Shown: piece by piece, positions 46,876-55,556 of the stretch
How the letters are laid out: each line of letters begins with the position of its first letter
Numbering within the stretch: the stretch's first letter is position 1
Assembly: GCF_001262605.1 (NCBI RefSeq)
Contig: NZ_LGTC01000001.1
Coordinates: 3,609,001 to 3,673,000 of the forward strand
Origin: Pseudobacteroides cellulosolvens ATCC 35603 = DSM 2933
GTDB taxonomy: Bacteria; Bacillota; Clostridia; Acetivibrionales; DSM-2933
Direction: 5' to 3'
DNA: 64,000 bases
Notes under the pieces: model-generated
What the model was told of the DNA's origin: nothing
The model's input: only the letters and a program-made list of their open reading frames with translations
Database searches by the model: none
Program-made: the position numbers and the translations under genes

Positions 46876-47902
46876 TATGCCCACTCCTTTCTCCAATGAA
46901 TAATCCCATAATTTTATTGCGGAATTCTGCTGACTGTATGAGGCATATCAGTATAACAACGATGGCCTTAATCAGAGGCAGTACCTGTGAGGAAACTCCC
47001 AAAGCATAAAGTGTGGTGGTTATACTCTGTACAATCAATGCTCCTATAAGACTTGCTCCGATGGAAAATCTTCCTCCGCATGTGGAATTTCCCCCTAATG
47101 CAACAGAAAGAATAGCATCAAGTTCATAAGCATCCCCCGCATTATTTCCGTCTGCAGCTTTTATCATAGAACTGATAATAAGTCCCGATATACCTGCACA
47201 GAAGCCGCAGAATGCATACACTAAAAACTTGATCTTTACTACATTAATGCCTGAAAATCTACTACCTGTGGAGTTAACCCCAATGGACTCAATCAATAGT
47301 CCCAGTGCAGTTTTTTTGATAACTATGATGGTAAGTACCAGCACAGCTGCAAAAATCACAATAGAAAATGGGACAGGCAAGCCTGGTAGAAATCCTCCCA
47401 GATACGCAAAAGGTTTATAGTACACTGTGACAATCTGACCACCGGTTATCATCTGTGCAATTCCTCTACCTGCCACATATAGGATGAGGGTAGCAACTAC
47501 AGGCTGTATACCCAGTTTTGCCACTAAAAATCCATTCCAAGCCCCAGCTATGGTAGCAGCAACCAGTGCAACCACAATTGCTACTATGAATGGAAAATTA
47601 GGAACACCGTTAAAATTACCGCCCAGTACCACACAGACAGCTGCACCTGAAATAGCTGCCACAGTTCCCACTGAAAGGTCAGTTCCACCTGTTGCAATAA
47701 CCAGAGTCATTCCAATTGCCATTATCATAAGAGGTGCCGCCCGGTTTAAAATATCTATGATTCTTCCAAATAAATATCCATCCTTATACTCAATTTTCAG
47801 AAAGTCATTTACGAATATGATATTGAATATGACGATTAAAGAAAGTGCCACTAAAGGCCAGAATAATCTATTGCCATATACTTTTTTAAGTATATCCCAC
47901 AT
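46856..47902 (-). CDS. ABC furanose permease, YtfT type
   Basis: 348 residues of the BPD_transp_2 family (IGMTLVIATGGTDLSVGTVA, ELDAILSVALGGNSTCGG). It pairs with the YjfF-type permease and begins 4 bases after the ATPase stop. Two different permeases plus one double ATPase is the layout of E. coli YtfQRT-YjfF and the homologous Shewanella arabinose importer AraUVWZ. Confidence 0.93.
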   Translation of the reverse strand: MWDILKKVYGNRLFWPLVALSLIVIFNIIFVNDFLKIEYKDGYLFGRIIDILNRAAPLMIMAIGMTLVIATGGTDLSVGTVAAISGAAVCVVLGGNFNGVPNFPFIVAIVVALVAATIAGAWNGFLVAKLGIQPVVATLILYVAGRGIAQMITGGQIVTVYYKPFAYLGGFLPGLPVPFSIVIFAAVLVLTIIVIKKTALGLLIESIGVNSTGSRFSGINVVKIKFLVYAFCGFCAGISGLIISSMIKAADGNNAGDAYELDAILSVALGGNSTCGGRFSIGASLIGALIVQSITTTLYALGVSSQVLPLIKAIVVILICLIQSAEFRNKIMGLFIGERSGHSEKAAV

Positions 47903-47906
47903 TCCT

Positions 47907-49415
47907 TTACCCCCCTGCTATGGTTTGCATAACATAATGCTCATTGATATCTTCACCTGTGATTTCAGCTACTTTGCATCTATCTCTGTACACTGCCATT
48001 CTGCTGCAAGTCCGAAGTTCTTCATCCAAATCGGAGGAGATGAATAAAACGGATAAACCTTTTTCCGCCAATTCCAATATCAGCTTTTGTATCTCCATCT
48101 TTGTCCCTATATCAATCCCCCTTGTAGGTTCATCCAGGATTAAAAGCTCCGGCTCAGTTGCCAGCCATCTTGCAAGTATGACCTTCTGCTGATTACCCCC
48201 ACTTAAGTTTTTTATCAGCTGCTCAGGTCCTGCAGTTTTGATATTAAGGAGCCTAATGTACTTATCTGCCAGCTCCTCCTGCTCTTTTCTGCTCAAATTT
48301 TTTAAAATTCCTTTCTTTGCCTGTAATGCCAGTATTATATTTTCTCTCACCGAAAGATCTCCAATGATTCCTTCGGTTTTTCTGTTTTCAGGACAACATG
48401 CAATCCCAAATTTCATTGCATCCAATGGGGATGATAAATTTACCTTTTGATCATAAATATACATTTCACCACTGTCTGCTTTATCTACTCCAAAAATGAG
48501 TCTGGCTGTCTCTGTCCTCCCTGAACCTAAAAGTCCAACAAGTCCAAGGACTTCACCTTTTTTGATTTCCAGGTCAAAGGGGTTGATGGTACCCGAGCGG
48601 CCATATCCTTTTGTGCTAATAAATGTAACTTGGTTATTTGACTCGTTTTTTTTGTCTTTTTTGCTGAAATTCGAAAGGTCGTCAAAATCCTTTCCAATCA
48701 TCCTGGCGACCAACTGAAGTCTATTAAGATCCTTGGTTTCATATTCTCCTACCAATTCACCATTTCGTAATACGGTTATTCGATCGGATACTTCGTAAAC
48801 CTGATCTAAAAAATGGGTTACAAAAATAATCCCCAGTCCTTCCCTTTTCAGTTTATTCATAACTTCAAAGAGCTTTTTAACCTCATTTCTATCAAGGCTT
48901 GATGTTGGTTCATCCAGTATCAGTATTTTTGCAGAAACATCCAATGCTCTTGATATAGCAACCATCTGTTGTATGGCTACTGAATAATTATCCAGCGTTT
49001 TTGTCACATCAATACTGACATTAAGCCTTCTTAACCCATCTTCCGCTCTCCTGTTCATGGTTTTCCAATCTATCCTGCCCATTTTCATTGGTTCACGGCC
49101 AATAAATATATTCTCAGCCACCGAAAGGTTTGGACACAAATTAACTTCCTGATAAACTGTACTAATTCCTACAGCCTGTGCGTCAAGCGGTGTTTTCGGA
49201 GATATCCTTCTGCCGTCTAAAATGATATCTCCGCTGTCCGGCTTTTCTACGCCTGTCAATACTTTAATTAATGTAGACTTCCCGGCACCGTTCTCACCCA
49301 TGAGTGCGTGTATCTCACCTTTTCGGAGCCAAAACTCAACATTTTGCAATGCCTTTACACCCGGAAAGGTTTTACAAATCCTTTGCATTTCAAGAACTGG
49401 ACTATCTTTAATCAT
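47907..49415 (-). CDS. Sugar ABC transporter ATPase with two nucleotide-binding domains (YtfR/RbsA type)
   Basis: 502 residues with two ABC domains. Domain 1: Walker A GENGAGKST, signature NYSVAIQQMV, Walker B ILILDEPTSSLD. Domain 2: degenerate Walker A GLLGSGRTE, signature LSGGNQQKVILARWL, Walker B LLILDEPTRGIDIG. The altered P-loop in the second domain is normal for this family. It powers the two permeases that follow. The leader contains conserved element copy 3. Confidence 0.95.
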   Translation of the reverse strand: MIKDSPVLEMQRICKTFPGVKALQNVEFWLRKGEIHALMGENGAGKSTLIKVLTGVEKPDSGDIILDGRRISPKTPLDAQAVGISTVYQEVNLCPNLSVAENIFIGREPMKMGRIDWKTMNRRAEDGLRRLNVSIDVTKTLDNYSVAIQQMVAISRALDVSAKILILDEPTSSLDRNEVKKLFEVMNKLKREGLGIIFVTHFLDQVYEVSDRITVLRNGELVGEYETKDLNRLQLVARMIGKDFDDLSNFSKKDKKNESNNQVTFISTKGYGRSGTINPFDLEIKKGEVLGLVGLLGSGRTETARLIFGVDKADSGEMYIYDQKVNLSSPLDAMKFGIACCPENRKTEGIIGDLSVRENIILALQAKKGILKNLSRKEQEELADKYIRLLNIKTAGPEQLIKNLSGGNQQKVILARWLATEPELLILDEPTRGIDIGTKMEIQKLILELAEKGLSVLFISSDLDEELRTCSRMAVYRDRCKVAEITGEDINEHYVMQTIAGG

Positions 49416-49433
49416 TATCCACCTCTCCCCTCT

Positions 49434-49520
49434 AAAAAATCATGAAATGATTTTTTACAACCTTGGTCGTTATCGTGAGAAATTGTGGTGTTGAATACAC
49501 CATAATTTCCTAGATCTTAA
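49434..49520 (-). promoter_or_regulatory. Conserved leader element, copy 3 (importer operon leader)
   Basis: - strand: GAAATTATGGTGTATTCAAC then ACCACAATTTCTCACGATAA then CGACCAAGGTTG, followed by a perfect hairpin AAAAAATCAT-TTC-ATGATTTTTT just before the ribosome site. The first part folds as a strong hairpin (GAAATT/AATTTC, GGTGT/ACACC). Confidence 0.55.
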
Positions 49521-49566
49521 CGAATTTTCACCTAAAGAAAACCCACTCCTGTGGTCCTTTGCACGA

Positions 49567-49707
49567 TCAAAAAATAACTTCCGCTATAAATTTCGCTCAT
49601 GTGTTGACTTAGCTCGTCAACACCCAGGATGCATGGCGAGCAGTTTAGCGAAGCTAAACGACCAGCCGCGTAGAAAGCGGAAGTAATTTTTTAATCATAC
49701 CTTAATA
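49567..49707 (-). repeat. Structured intergenic repeat, copy 3
   Basis: Outer stem AACTTCCGC / GCGGAAGT with A- and T-runs. Inner perfect stem GTGTTGAC / GTCAACAC (49601-49623). It also has an extra hairpin GTTTAGC-GAA-GCTAAAC-like insert absent from other copies. It sits about 45 bases after the binding-protein stop, inside the 335-base gap before the ATPase gene. With its T-run it may lower transcription into the ATPase/permease genes. Confidence 0.7.
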
Positions 49708-49750
49708 ACTTTACAAGGAGTGGTTTTTCATTATATAGGAGGTACCTTAA

Positions 49751-50785
49751 TTAATACTGGCGGCTAGATAAAGCAGCTTTTGCTTCTTCCATTGGAAACA
49801 ACTTTTCTTCTGCATATTTAAGCTTCGGAACTTCTTTACCGGCTTCCAGGTCTTGAATGGTTTGTACAAGTACAGGTCCTGTAAGTGGCGAACATTCTTG
49901 AACAGCATTGAGTTTACCTGCTATCATTGCTTCAAATGCACCTTTTACACCATCGATGGAAACAATTTTGATATCTATTCCAGGTTTCAAACCAGCAGCT
50001 TCCATAGCTGAAATCGCACCAAGTGCCATGTCGTCATTATGTGCAAACACAAGATCAATATTGCCCTTATCGGATTTTAGCCAGGACTCCATAACTTCTT
50101 GGCCTTTAGCACGGGTGAAATTACCGGTTTGTGATTTTATAGTCTTGAATTTTGTGTCTTTCATTGTATCTGCCCAAGCAGATCCACGATCAACAGCGGC
50201 TCCGGATCCAACTGTTCCTTCCAACTGATACACGTTTACAGTTGCCTTATCTTTAAAACCTAGCTTTTCTTGATTGTCTTTTACCCACTGTGCAAGTTGT
50301 TTACCTTCTTTATAAAAATCTTCCCCTACACGTGTAATCCAATATTTGTCACTACCATCAGCTGTTTTAATCGATCTGTCAACCAGTATAAGCGGAATTT
50401 TCGAATCTTCAATTTCTTTTAATATTGTATCCCATCCTGTTTCAACAATAGGTGCCAATGCAATATAATCAACTTTTTGAGCAATAAAGGATCTTATTGC
50501 TGATATCTGATTCTCCTGTTTTTGCTGAGCATCTGAGAATTGAAGCTTAAATCCAGCTCCTTCACAAGCATCTTTAATTGACTTGGAGTTAGCTGTACGC
50601 CATTCACTTTCAGCACCTATCTGTGCAAAACCAACTACCACCTGCTTTGAAGTTTTTTTATCATCAGATGCCTCAGCAGAAACACCTGGGCTTGTGGTAG
50701 AAGTATCAGTAGTTTTACCACAAGCTACCATTGAAATAGTCATCAATGCACAAATACCCAAGCTAATGATTTTAAAAAATTTCAT
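49751..50785 (-). CDS. YtfQ-type furanose/arabinose-binding lipoprotein
   Basis: 344 residues with lipobox SMVAC. Periplasmic-binding fold I of the YtfQ group (VVGFAQIGAESEWRTANSKS, AQQKQENQISAIRSFIAQKV, LVFAHNDDMALGAISAMEAA). It is the receptor of the ATPase/permease genes downstream. A structured repeat separates it from the ATPase gene. The arabinose genes next door suggest L-arabinose or arabinofuranose as the cargo; the family also includes galactofuranose and ribose receptors. Confidence 0.94.
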   Translation of the reverse strand: MKFFKIISLGICALMTISMVACGKTTDTSTTSPGVSAEASDDKKTSKQVVVGFAQIGAESEWRTANSKSIKDACEGAGFKLQFSDAQQKQENQISAIRSFIAQKVDYIALAPIVETGWDTILKEIEDSKIPLILVDRSIKTADGSDKYWITRVGEDFYKEGKQLAQWVKDNQEKLGFKDKATVNVYQLEGTVGSGAAVDRGSAWADTMKDTKFKTIKSQTGNFTRAKGQEVMESWLKSDKGNIDLVFAHNDDMALGAISAMEAAGLKPGIDIKIVSIDGVKGAFEAMIAGKLNAVQECSPLTGPVLVQTIQDLEAGKEVPKLKYAEEKLFPMEEAKAALSSRQY

Positions 50786-50826
50786 ATTAATCCCCCTTAA
50801 AATATTTTTTGTTGGTGGATCATGTT

Positions 50827-50915
50827 AAAGAATAACTTCCCTTATATGCTCGTTTTCGAGTCCACTTAATTTCGTAAACTCACACTCACAACGGGAAGTA
50901 ATTCTTTAATCATGC
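50827..50915 (-). repeat. Structured intergenic repeat, copy 4
   Basis: Outer stem AAAGAATAACTTCCC / GGGAAGTAATTCTTT. The inner arms on the - strand are GAGTTTAC / GTGGACTC, paired with two G-U wobbles that would be mismatches on the + strand. It lies about 40 bases upstream of the binding-protein start. The rest of this 326-base gap (50786-51111) shows nothing I can support. Confidence 0.65.
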
Positions 50916-51111
50916 CTAATTAAATTCATACATTTGTAATGAACTTAACATTACACAACTGATATATTTATTATATGGAGATAGAAAATTTTATAAAATG
51001 GACTTTCTTTTGGTACTTGTTTGAAAATTTAATCAAATGAATTCCTTTCATAAATATATGGGCAAAATTTTATGATTTTATTATGATTTTTTTGGAAATG
51101 CTGGCTTACTA

Positions 51112-52356
51112 TTATACAACTGTATTGAATTTAGCTGCAATCATAATTACATCCGACATATTTACAACTCCATCTTTATTCAAGTCGCATGTTTCAACAT
51201 ATCTGGCATCACCACGGATTGAATTAAATACAATCGCTAACATAATTACATCTCCCATGTTTATAGCACCGTCAAGGTTTACATCAAGACTGTTTTTAAC
51301 AGGTGTATTGGTTGGTGTATTAGTTGGTGTGTTGGTTGGTGTATTAGTTGGTGTGTTGGTTGGTGTGTTGGTTGGTGTGTTGGTTGGTGTATTAGTTGGT
51401 GTATCTTTAAACAAATCTGGTAATATGTTATAAATGTACTGATTAACATAACCCCACCAATGTGTACCACCACTAGCCACCATAAAATAGAAGTTTCCTT
51501 CTATTGGATCGTTTGAATATATGAAAGTATCTGTTAATTTTTTCAGTTCATCCATCTGAGGTTTCATATTGGGATATGCAATATCTTCACTGCCTGTAGC
51601 ACAGAACAACTTATAGTCATGTGGCGCTTTATAACCGTATTTCTTTGGAATACTTGCCAGATACTCTGCTGTTTTTGCGGCCCCAGTAGTTCCGGCACCC
51701 CCAGTTAATGCCCAACAGTCACCGCTATACGGCATATAATATTTGATATATTCAAGGCAGTTAATATATGTGTACCAGGTACATACCGAACCCATTGAGA
51801 ATCCGCCAAATGCCCTGTGATCTCTGGAAGCCTTCATATCCTCAGTACTTTTTGATGCTAAATATGTATTATATTTGGTTTCAACCAATGGAATAATTGT
51901 TTTGCTCAATTCCTGATGGAAAGTCGCCACATCATTATTACCCTTGTAAAATGAAGGTGTAACAAATATAGCTGGTGCAATATCTCCCTTTGCAATCATG
52001 TTATCGATTATTACCTTTAATTCCTTGTTCTGACCTGGTCCGCCGAATAATAATGTCTCATCTTCACCGCCACCATGCATCAGATATACAACGTTATACT
52101 TTTTAGAAGTATCAGACTGGTTATATCCGTTAGGAAGATAGACGTAAAAATTCTTAGTAGCACTACCCCAAGTGTAACTTAACCTTTCAATAGTACCTTG
52201 CTTTGAACTAACCGACTTGTACTCATTCGGAAGTGGTCTATAAATTTTCTCACCTGCTGCAAATACCGATAGATTAATAGTAGCTACCATGCTGAAAACC
52301 ATGATGCCCGACAGAATAAAACTCAACCCCTTTTTTAAACCTTTTTTTAAAAACAC
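51112..52356 (-). CDS. Cellulosomal CE1 feruloyl/acetyl esterase with dockerin
   Basis: 414 residues starting at a GTG with AAAGGGGG before it. Signal peptide about 1-34. CE1 domain about 36-320, related to the esterase of C. thermocellum XynY: Ser in GGFSMGSV, Asp in ATGSEDIAYPN, His in SGGTHWWG. Then a linker of about eight TPTN repeats and a dockerin about 353-412 (DVNLDGAINMGDV, DLNKDGVVNMSDV). It probably removes ferulate from arabinoxylan. It is the last gene of the second dockerin cluster. Confidence 0.93.
   Translation of the reverse strand: MFLKKGLKKGLSFILSGIMVFSMVATINLSVFAAGEKIYRPLPNEYKSVSSKQGTIERLSYTWGSATKNFYVYLPNGYNQSDTSKKYNVVYLMHGGGEDETLLFGGPGQNKELKVIIDNMIAKGDIAPAIFVTPSFYKGNNDVATFHQELSKTIIPLVETKYNTYLASKSTEDMKASRDHRAFGGFSMGSVCTWYTYINCLEYIKYYMPYSGDCWALTGGAGTTGAAKTAEYLASIPKKYGYKAPHDYKLFCATGSEDIAYPNMKPQMDELKKLTDTFIYSNDPIEGNFYFMVASGGTHWWGYVNQYIYNILPDLFKDTPTNTPTNTPTNTPTNTPTNTPTNTPTNTPTNTPVKNSLDVNLDGAINMGDVIMLAIVFNSIRGDARYVETCDLNKDGVVNMSDVIMIAAKFNTVV
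51301..51403 (-). repeat. 12-bp tandem repeat encoding the TPTN linker
   Basis: About eight near-identical 12-base units (TGGTGTGTTGGT and close variants on the + strand) encode Thr-Pro-Thr-Asn. Such arrays change length by slippage without shifting the frame. Confidence 0.8.
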
Positions 52357-52408
52357 TATAAATCCCCCTTTAAAATTATTAAATTAAGTTATTACTTACA
52401 AATCCTTA

Positions 52409-52513
52409 TTACCAAGGCACGATATAAATATATTTTCCACTATAATTGTGCCCTTCCTTTGTGGATGAAAAAAAATCTGCACAAAAATGGAAAGAATATT
52501 TTACTTTCATCAT
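52409..52513 (-). CDS. Possible 34-residue small ORF
   Basis: Two ATGs (52513, 52510) lie a few bases after a run of eight Gs. The frame reads MMKVKYSFHFCADFF to a C-terminus SGKYIYIVPW, then two stop codons. It lies between a dockerin relic and the CE1 gene. No family recognised. It may be a gene remnant rather than an expressed peptide. Confidence 0.25.
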   Translation of the reverse strand: MMKVKYSFHFCADFFSSTKEGHNYSGKYIYIVPW

Positions 52514-52531
52514 CTAGAGCCCCCCCTTTTC

Positions 52532-52674
52532 TTATAAATTTAATACTACAGTGTCGAATTTAGCTGCAATCATCATTATATAGGACATATTTACCGCTCT
52601 ATCTTTATTTAGATCCAGTGCATCAACATATCTGGAATCGCCATTGACTGAATTAAATACATTATAACATCCTT
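52532..52674 (-). pseudogene. Relic of a dockerin
   Basis: The - strand reads KDVIM, a frame change, then VFNSVNGDSRYVDALDLNKD, then RAVNMSYIMMIAAKFDTVV and a stop. This is the end of a first dockerin repeat plus a degenerate second repeat, where the usual MSDV is MSYI. No catalytic module is attached. It is the tail of a lost cellulosomal gene within the 503-base gap 52357-52859; the remainder of that gap holds the small ORF and AT-rich DNA. Confidence 0.8.
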
Positions 52675-52859
52675 TGCAGTCTTCACTCTTTTCTTCTTTG
52701 ATCCCTTTCCTTTAAATTCTTGATTGTCTTAAAATATAGTTTTACAGGTTATTATATTTCAAATTTCTTTCTTCGAATATTATAGCTTCCATGACATACC
52801 TACATGAAATTTATTCTTCATTGTAAATTAAACTTTTCTCCATGCCCGGGCATTTTTGT

Positions 52860-55526
52860 TTAAATAACAGTATTGAATTTTGCAGCTAAAATTATAACAT
52901 CAGCTATATTTATTGCTCCGTCTCCGTTCAAATCACGGGCTTCAACATATTTAGGGTCTTCTCTGACCATATTAAATGATGTCGCCAGAAGTATTACATC
53001 CGTCATGTTTATTACACCGTCTTTGTTCAAATCTTCTTTAAGAACAGTATTTGTAGTAATAGTGGCAGTAGTAGTGGCAGTGGTGGTAATTGTTGATGCA
53101 TTCGAACCGATCTGAAGTATATATGCCTCCAGTTGGTCGAGCTGCTTGCTTGTAAGATGCGATGTTTTTCCATGCCTGTCACCCTCATTTTTCGTTGTCA
53201 ATACTTCACGTATTGTTGCCGCTGATCCGTCATGCAGATAGGGAGCTGTCCTCCACATTTCCAATAGAGTGGGAGTATAGTACATTCCGTCGGGATCAAG
53301 TATGTCCTTTGTACCTACATCATAAGCCTCTAAATCAGTATAGAATGGTCCTGAATGGCAGCTTGAGCACTGAGTTTCACTGCTTTCAAAGATAGCCTTA
53401 CCGAGAGCAGCATCAGTAGTCATAGTGCCATCCTTATTTGCATATGGATTTGGTTCGGAAGACAGGCTTTTGATATAAGCTGCAACATCATCTAGTTCCT
53501 GCTGGGTCGGTTCTTTAAACTTAATGAACCTGAAACCGGCTTTTATTCCAACATCTGCATCGGTCCTTACGCCACGCCACATTGCCGGAGGTGTATCAAA
53601 AATATTAAGCATCGATTTTGTGTTTTTGGTATTGCCTATGCCGTCATTGGGCATATCCCAATCAAGTCCGTCGGCTCTGCCTTCAGGATGGCAGGAAGCA
53701 CAACTGAGCCATTTCTGAGTAGTTGTTGATGCATCGTGGAATGTGCGTTCTCCTCTTCTTACCGGATTTTCTGCAGGTTGAGTTCCAAGTTTTATAGTGC
53801 TTTGAAGTTTATCTTCCGCTGCATTTATAAAATAGACTTCGCCTGAAAAATATGCTGCAACCGCTATATTTTTACCATCAGGAGAGATCGAGATTCCCCT
53901 TGGTCCCTGTCCGGACAAATCTATCTTTTTTAATATACTGGCTCCCCACAAAGCTCCAAGGTCATATTTTAAATTATCTCTTTTGGCAGGGTCAGCTTTA
54001 ATCTGAAACCATATATCGGAATAAGGCTTGTCATAACCTGACTTTGAGCGGTACAACAAGGAGTAGTTACTGTTTGGCGAACCTGTAGCACCTCCTTTTA
54101 ATATTTTCCATTGCTGACTAAGCCCTGTACTACTGCTGTTTGTCACAATACCAGCATTATTATTACGGGAGGCACCACTTACATCCATATACTTCTGGCT
54201 GGATTTGATCTGAAGCTTATAATAACCCTCACCTGTATCAATTAATTTCCATTTCTGATTATCGGAATTACTCTGATCCCATTCAACAACAGGAGAATTG
54301 TCGACACTAGCACCAGCATTATCCAGTGCCTTGTTTGTACCTCTGTTGATAATGGAATAATATCCGTCACTATTAGTGATAATCCTATACTGCTGGTTGT
54401 TATTACCGTTATCATCCCATTGGACCAACTGTGTATTGTTGGCAGAATTACCCCCAGGCACGTCCAATGCCTTCCCACTATTTCTATTTATCAATTTATA
54501 ATAGCTGTTAGAGTCGAATTGAGTAACAGGTTCATTGGATCCACCATTTATATTTCCAGCCAAAAGCTGATGAAGTCTGTTCAGATCGATTTTAAGCACC
54601 TGGTGAGTGCCTGATAAGCTAACCCACATGGTTTTACTGTCGGGTGATATCGTCAGCCCCCATGGATCTGCCGCTCCCTCTGTTATCCTGTCCAAAATAA
54701 AAGTTGTGTATATATTTTTCTTTGCTACATCAATTATTGTAACTGCATTTGTCATAACCCAGCCTTTTGTTATTTGAGTAGTTGGAAGTGATGTCTTTCC
54801 AAAGGTGTGAAGAACATATGCCCACTTTCCATCTGGAGAACATTTTATTCCTCTGACATTGGATGATCCCTGAGGCAGCATGATATTAGCTTCTTCCAGC
54901 TTGGTATCTATATCAACAAATGTAACTGATGCCGCATATTTAGGAGCAGATGCATTTCCAGATGGCAATGCATGACCAACTATGGCATATTTCCCATCTA
55001 CTGTACCATCCATAAAATATGGGTAGTCCTTTACTGAGATGTCCTTTTCTACACTCCCTGAAGATAAATCAACAACAGATACTTTTCTAAGTCCATAATC
55101 CGACACAACAAGCTTACCTGCTATCAATGCAGCTCCCAGGGGTTTTGAGCCGGTTGAAAACCTTCTTGTCACAGATCCTGTAAAAGGTTCTACCTCAGCA
55201 ACAGTTCCGGCACCGTATTCACACACGTATACATATTTATTACCGTTCCATGTAAGAGCTTTTGGCTGTCCGTTCAATGGAACAACTTTTTGTATCGAAC
55301 CATCCGATGCCTTAATAATTTGCAACTGGGATTTGGTGGAATCCGATACCGCAATCATGCTGCCATCAGACGAATATGCTGTATCAAATGGGGAAAAGTA
55401 TATGTTGTCGATTGAATATCCATTCCAACCTTCCTGAAATATGAAACTTCCCAAAGTAACAGTTATTGCGATACACAGAACCATCGGTATAAGTTTTTTT
55501 AGTACGTTTCGATCCATTTTTAACAC
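52860..55526 (-). CDS. Dockerin-bearing di-haem c-type cytochrome: YVTN propeller with inserted ricin lectin and peroxidase-like domain
   Basis: 888 residues. N-terminal membrane segment/signal about 10-30. YVTN-type beta-propeller blades about 40-330. A ricin-type beta-trefoil (CBM13-like; repeats NSGKALDVPGG, GTNKALDNAG, SSQKYMDVSGA, with QW motifs) about 340-478 appears inserted in the propeller, which resumes about 520-585 (GPRGISISPDGKNIAV). A MauG/cytochrome c peroxidase-like domain about 585-808 has two haem sites, Cys609-Cys612-His613 (CASCH) and Cys720-Cys723-His724 (CSSCH), plus LHDGSAATIREVL. A Thr-rich linker and a dockerin (about 830-888: DLNKDGVINMTDV, DLNGDGAINIADV) follow. It is the third gene of an operon with a CcmF homologue. 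It should be haem-loaded outside the membrane and docked on a scaffoldin. The activity (peroxidase, oxidase or electron transfer) is unknown. Confidence 0.88.
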   Translation of the reverse strand: MLKMDRNVLKKLIPMVLCIAITVTLGSFIFQEGWNGYSIDNIYFSPFDTAYSSDGSMIAVSDSTKSQLQIIKASDGSIQKVVPLNGQPKALTWNGNKYVYVCEYGAGTVAEVEPFTGSVTRRFSTGSKPLGAALIAGKLVVSDYGLRKVSVVDLSSGSVEKDISVKDYPYFMDGTVDGKYAIVGHALPSGNASAPKYAASVTFVDIDTKLEEANIMLPQGSSNVRGIKCSPDGKWAYVLHTFGKTSLPTTQITKGWVMTNAVTIIDVAKKNIYTTFILDRITEGAADPWGLTISPDSKTMWVSLSGTHQVLKIDLNRLHQLLAGNINGGSNEPVTQFDSNSYYKLINRNSGKALDVPGGNSANNTQLVQWDDNGNNNQQYRIITNSDGYYSIINRGTNKALDNAGASVDNSPVVEWDQSNSDNQKWKLIDTGEGYYKLQIKSSQKYMDVSGASRNNNAGIVTNSSSTGLSQQWKILKGGATGSPNSNYSLLYRSKSGYDKPYSDIWFQIKADPAKRDNLKYDLGALWGASILKKIDLSGQGPRGISISPDGKNIAVAAYFSGEVYFINAAEDKLQSTIKLGTQPAENPVRRGERTFHDASTTTQKWLSCASCHPEGRADGLDWDMPNDGIGNTKNTKSMLNIFDTPPAMWRGVRTDADVGIKAGFRFIKFKEPTQQELDDVAAYIKSLSSEPNPYANKDGTMTTDAALGKAIFESSETQCSSCHSGPFYTDLEAYDVGTKDILDPDGMYYTPTLLEMWRTAPYLHDGSAATIREVLTTKNEGDRHGKTSHLTSKQLDQLEAYILQIGSNASTITTTATTTATITTNTVLKEDLNKDGVINMTDVILLATSFNMVREDPKYVEARDLNGDGAINIADVIILAAKFNTVI

Positions 55527-55556
55527 TCCTATCCTTCGTTATTTTTCATTAATGCC

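Noticed and set aside
36085..50915. Structured repeats considered as insertion sequences or known riboswitches
   Set aside because: No transposase and no target duplications seen, and I could not match the core to a riboswitch class I know. Kept as an unnamed repeat family.
51112..51403. Tandem repeats considered as a CRISPR array
   Set aside because: Units are 12 bases with no spacers and encode a Thr-Pro-Thr-Asn linker in frame.
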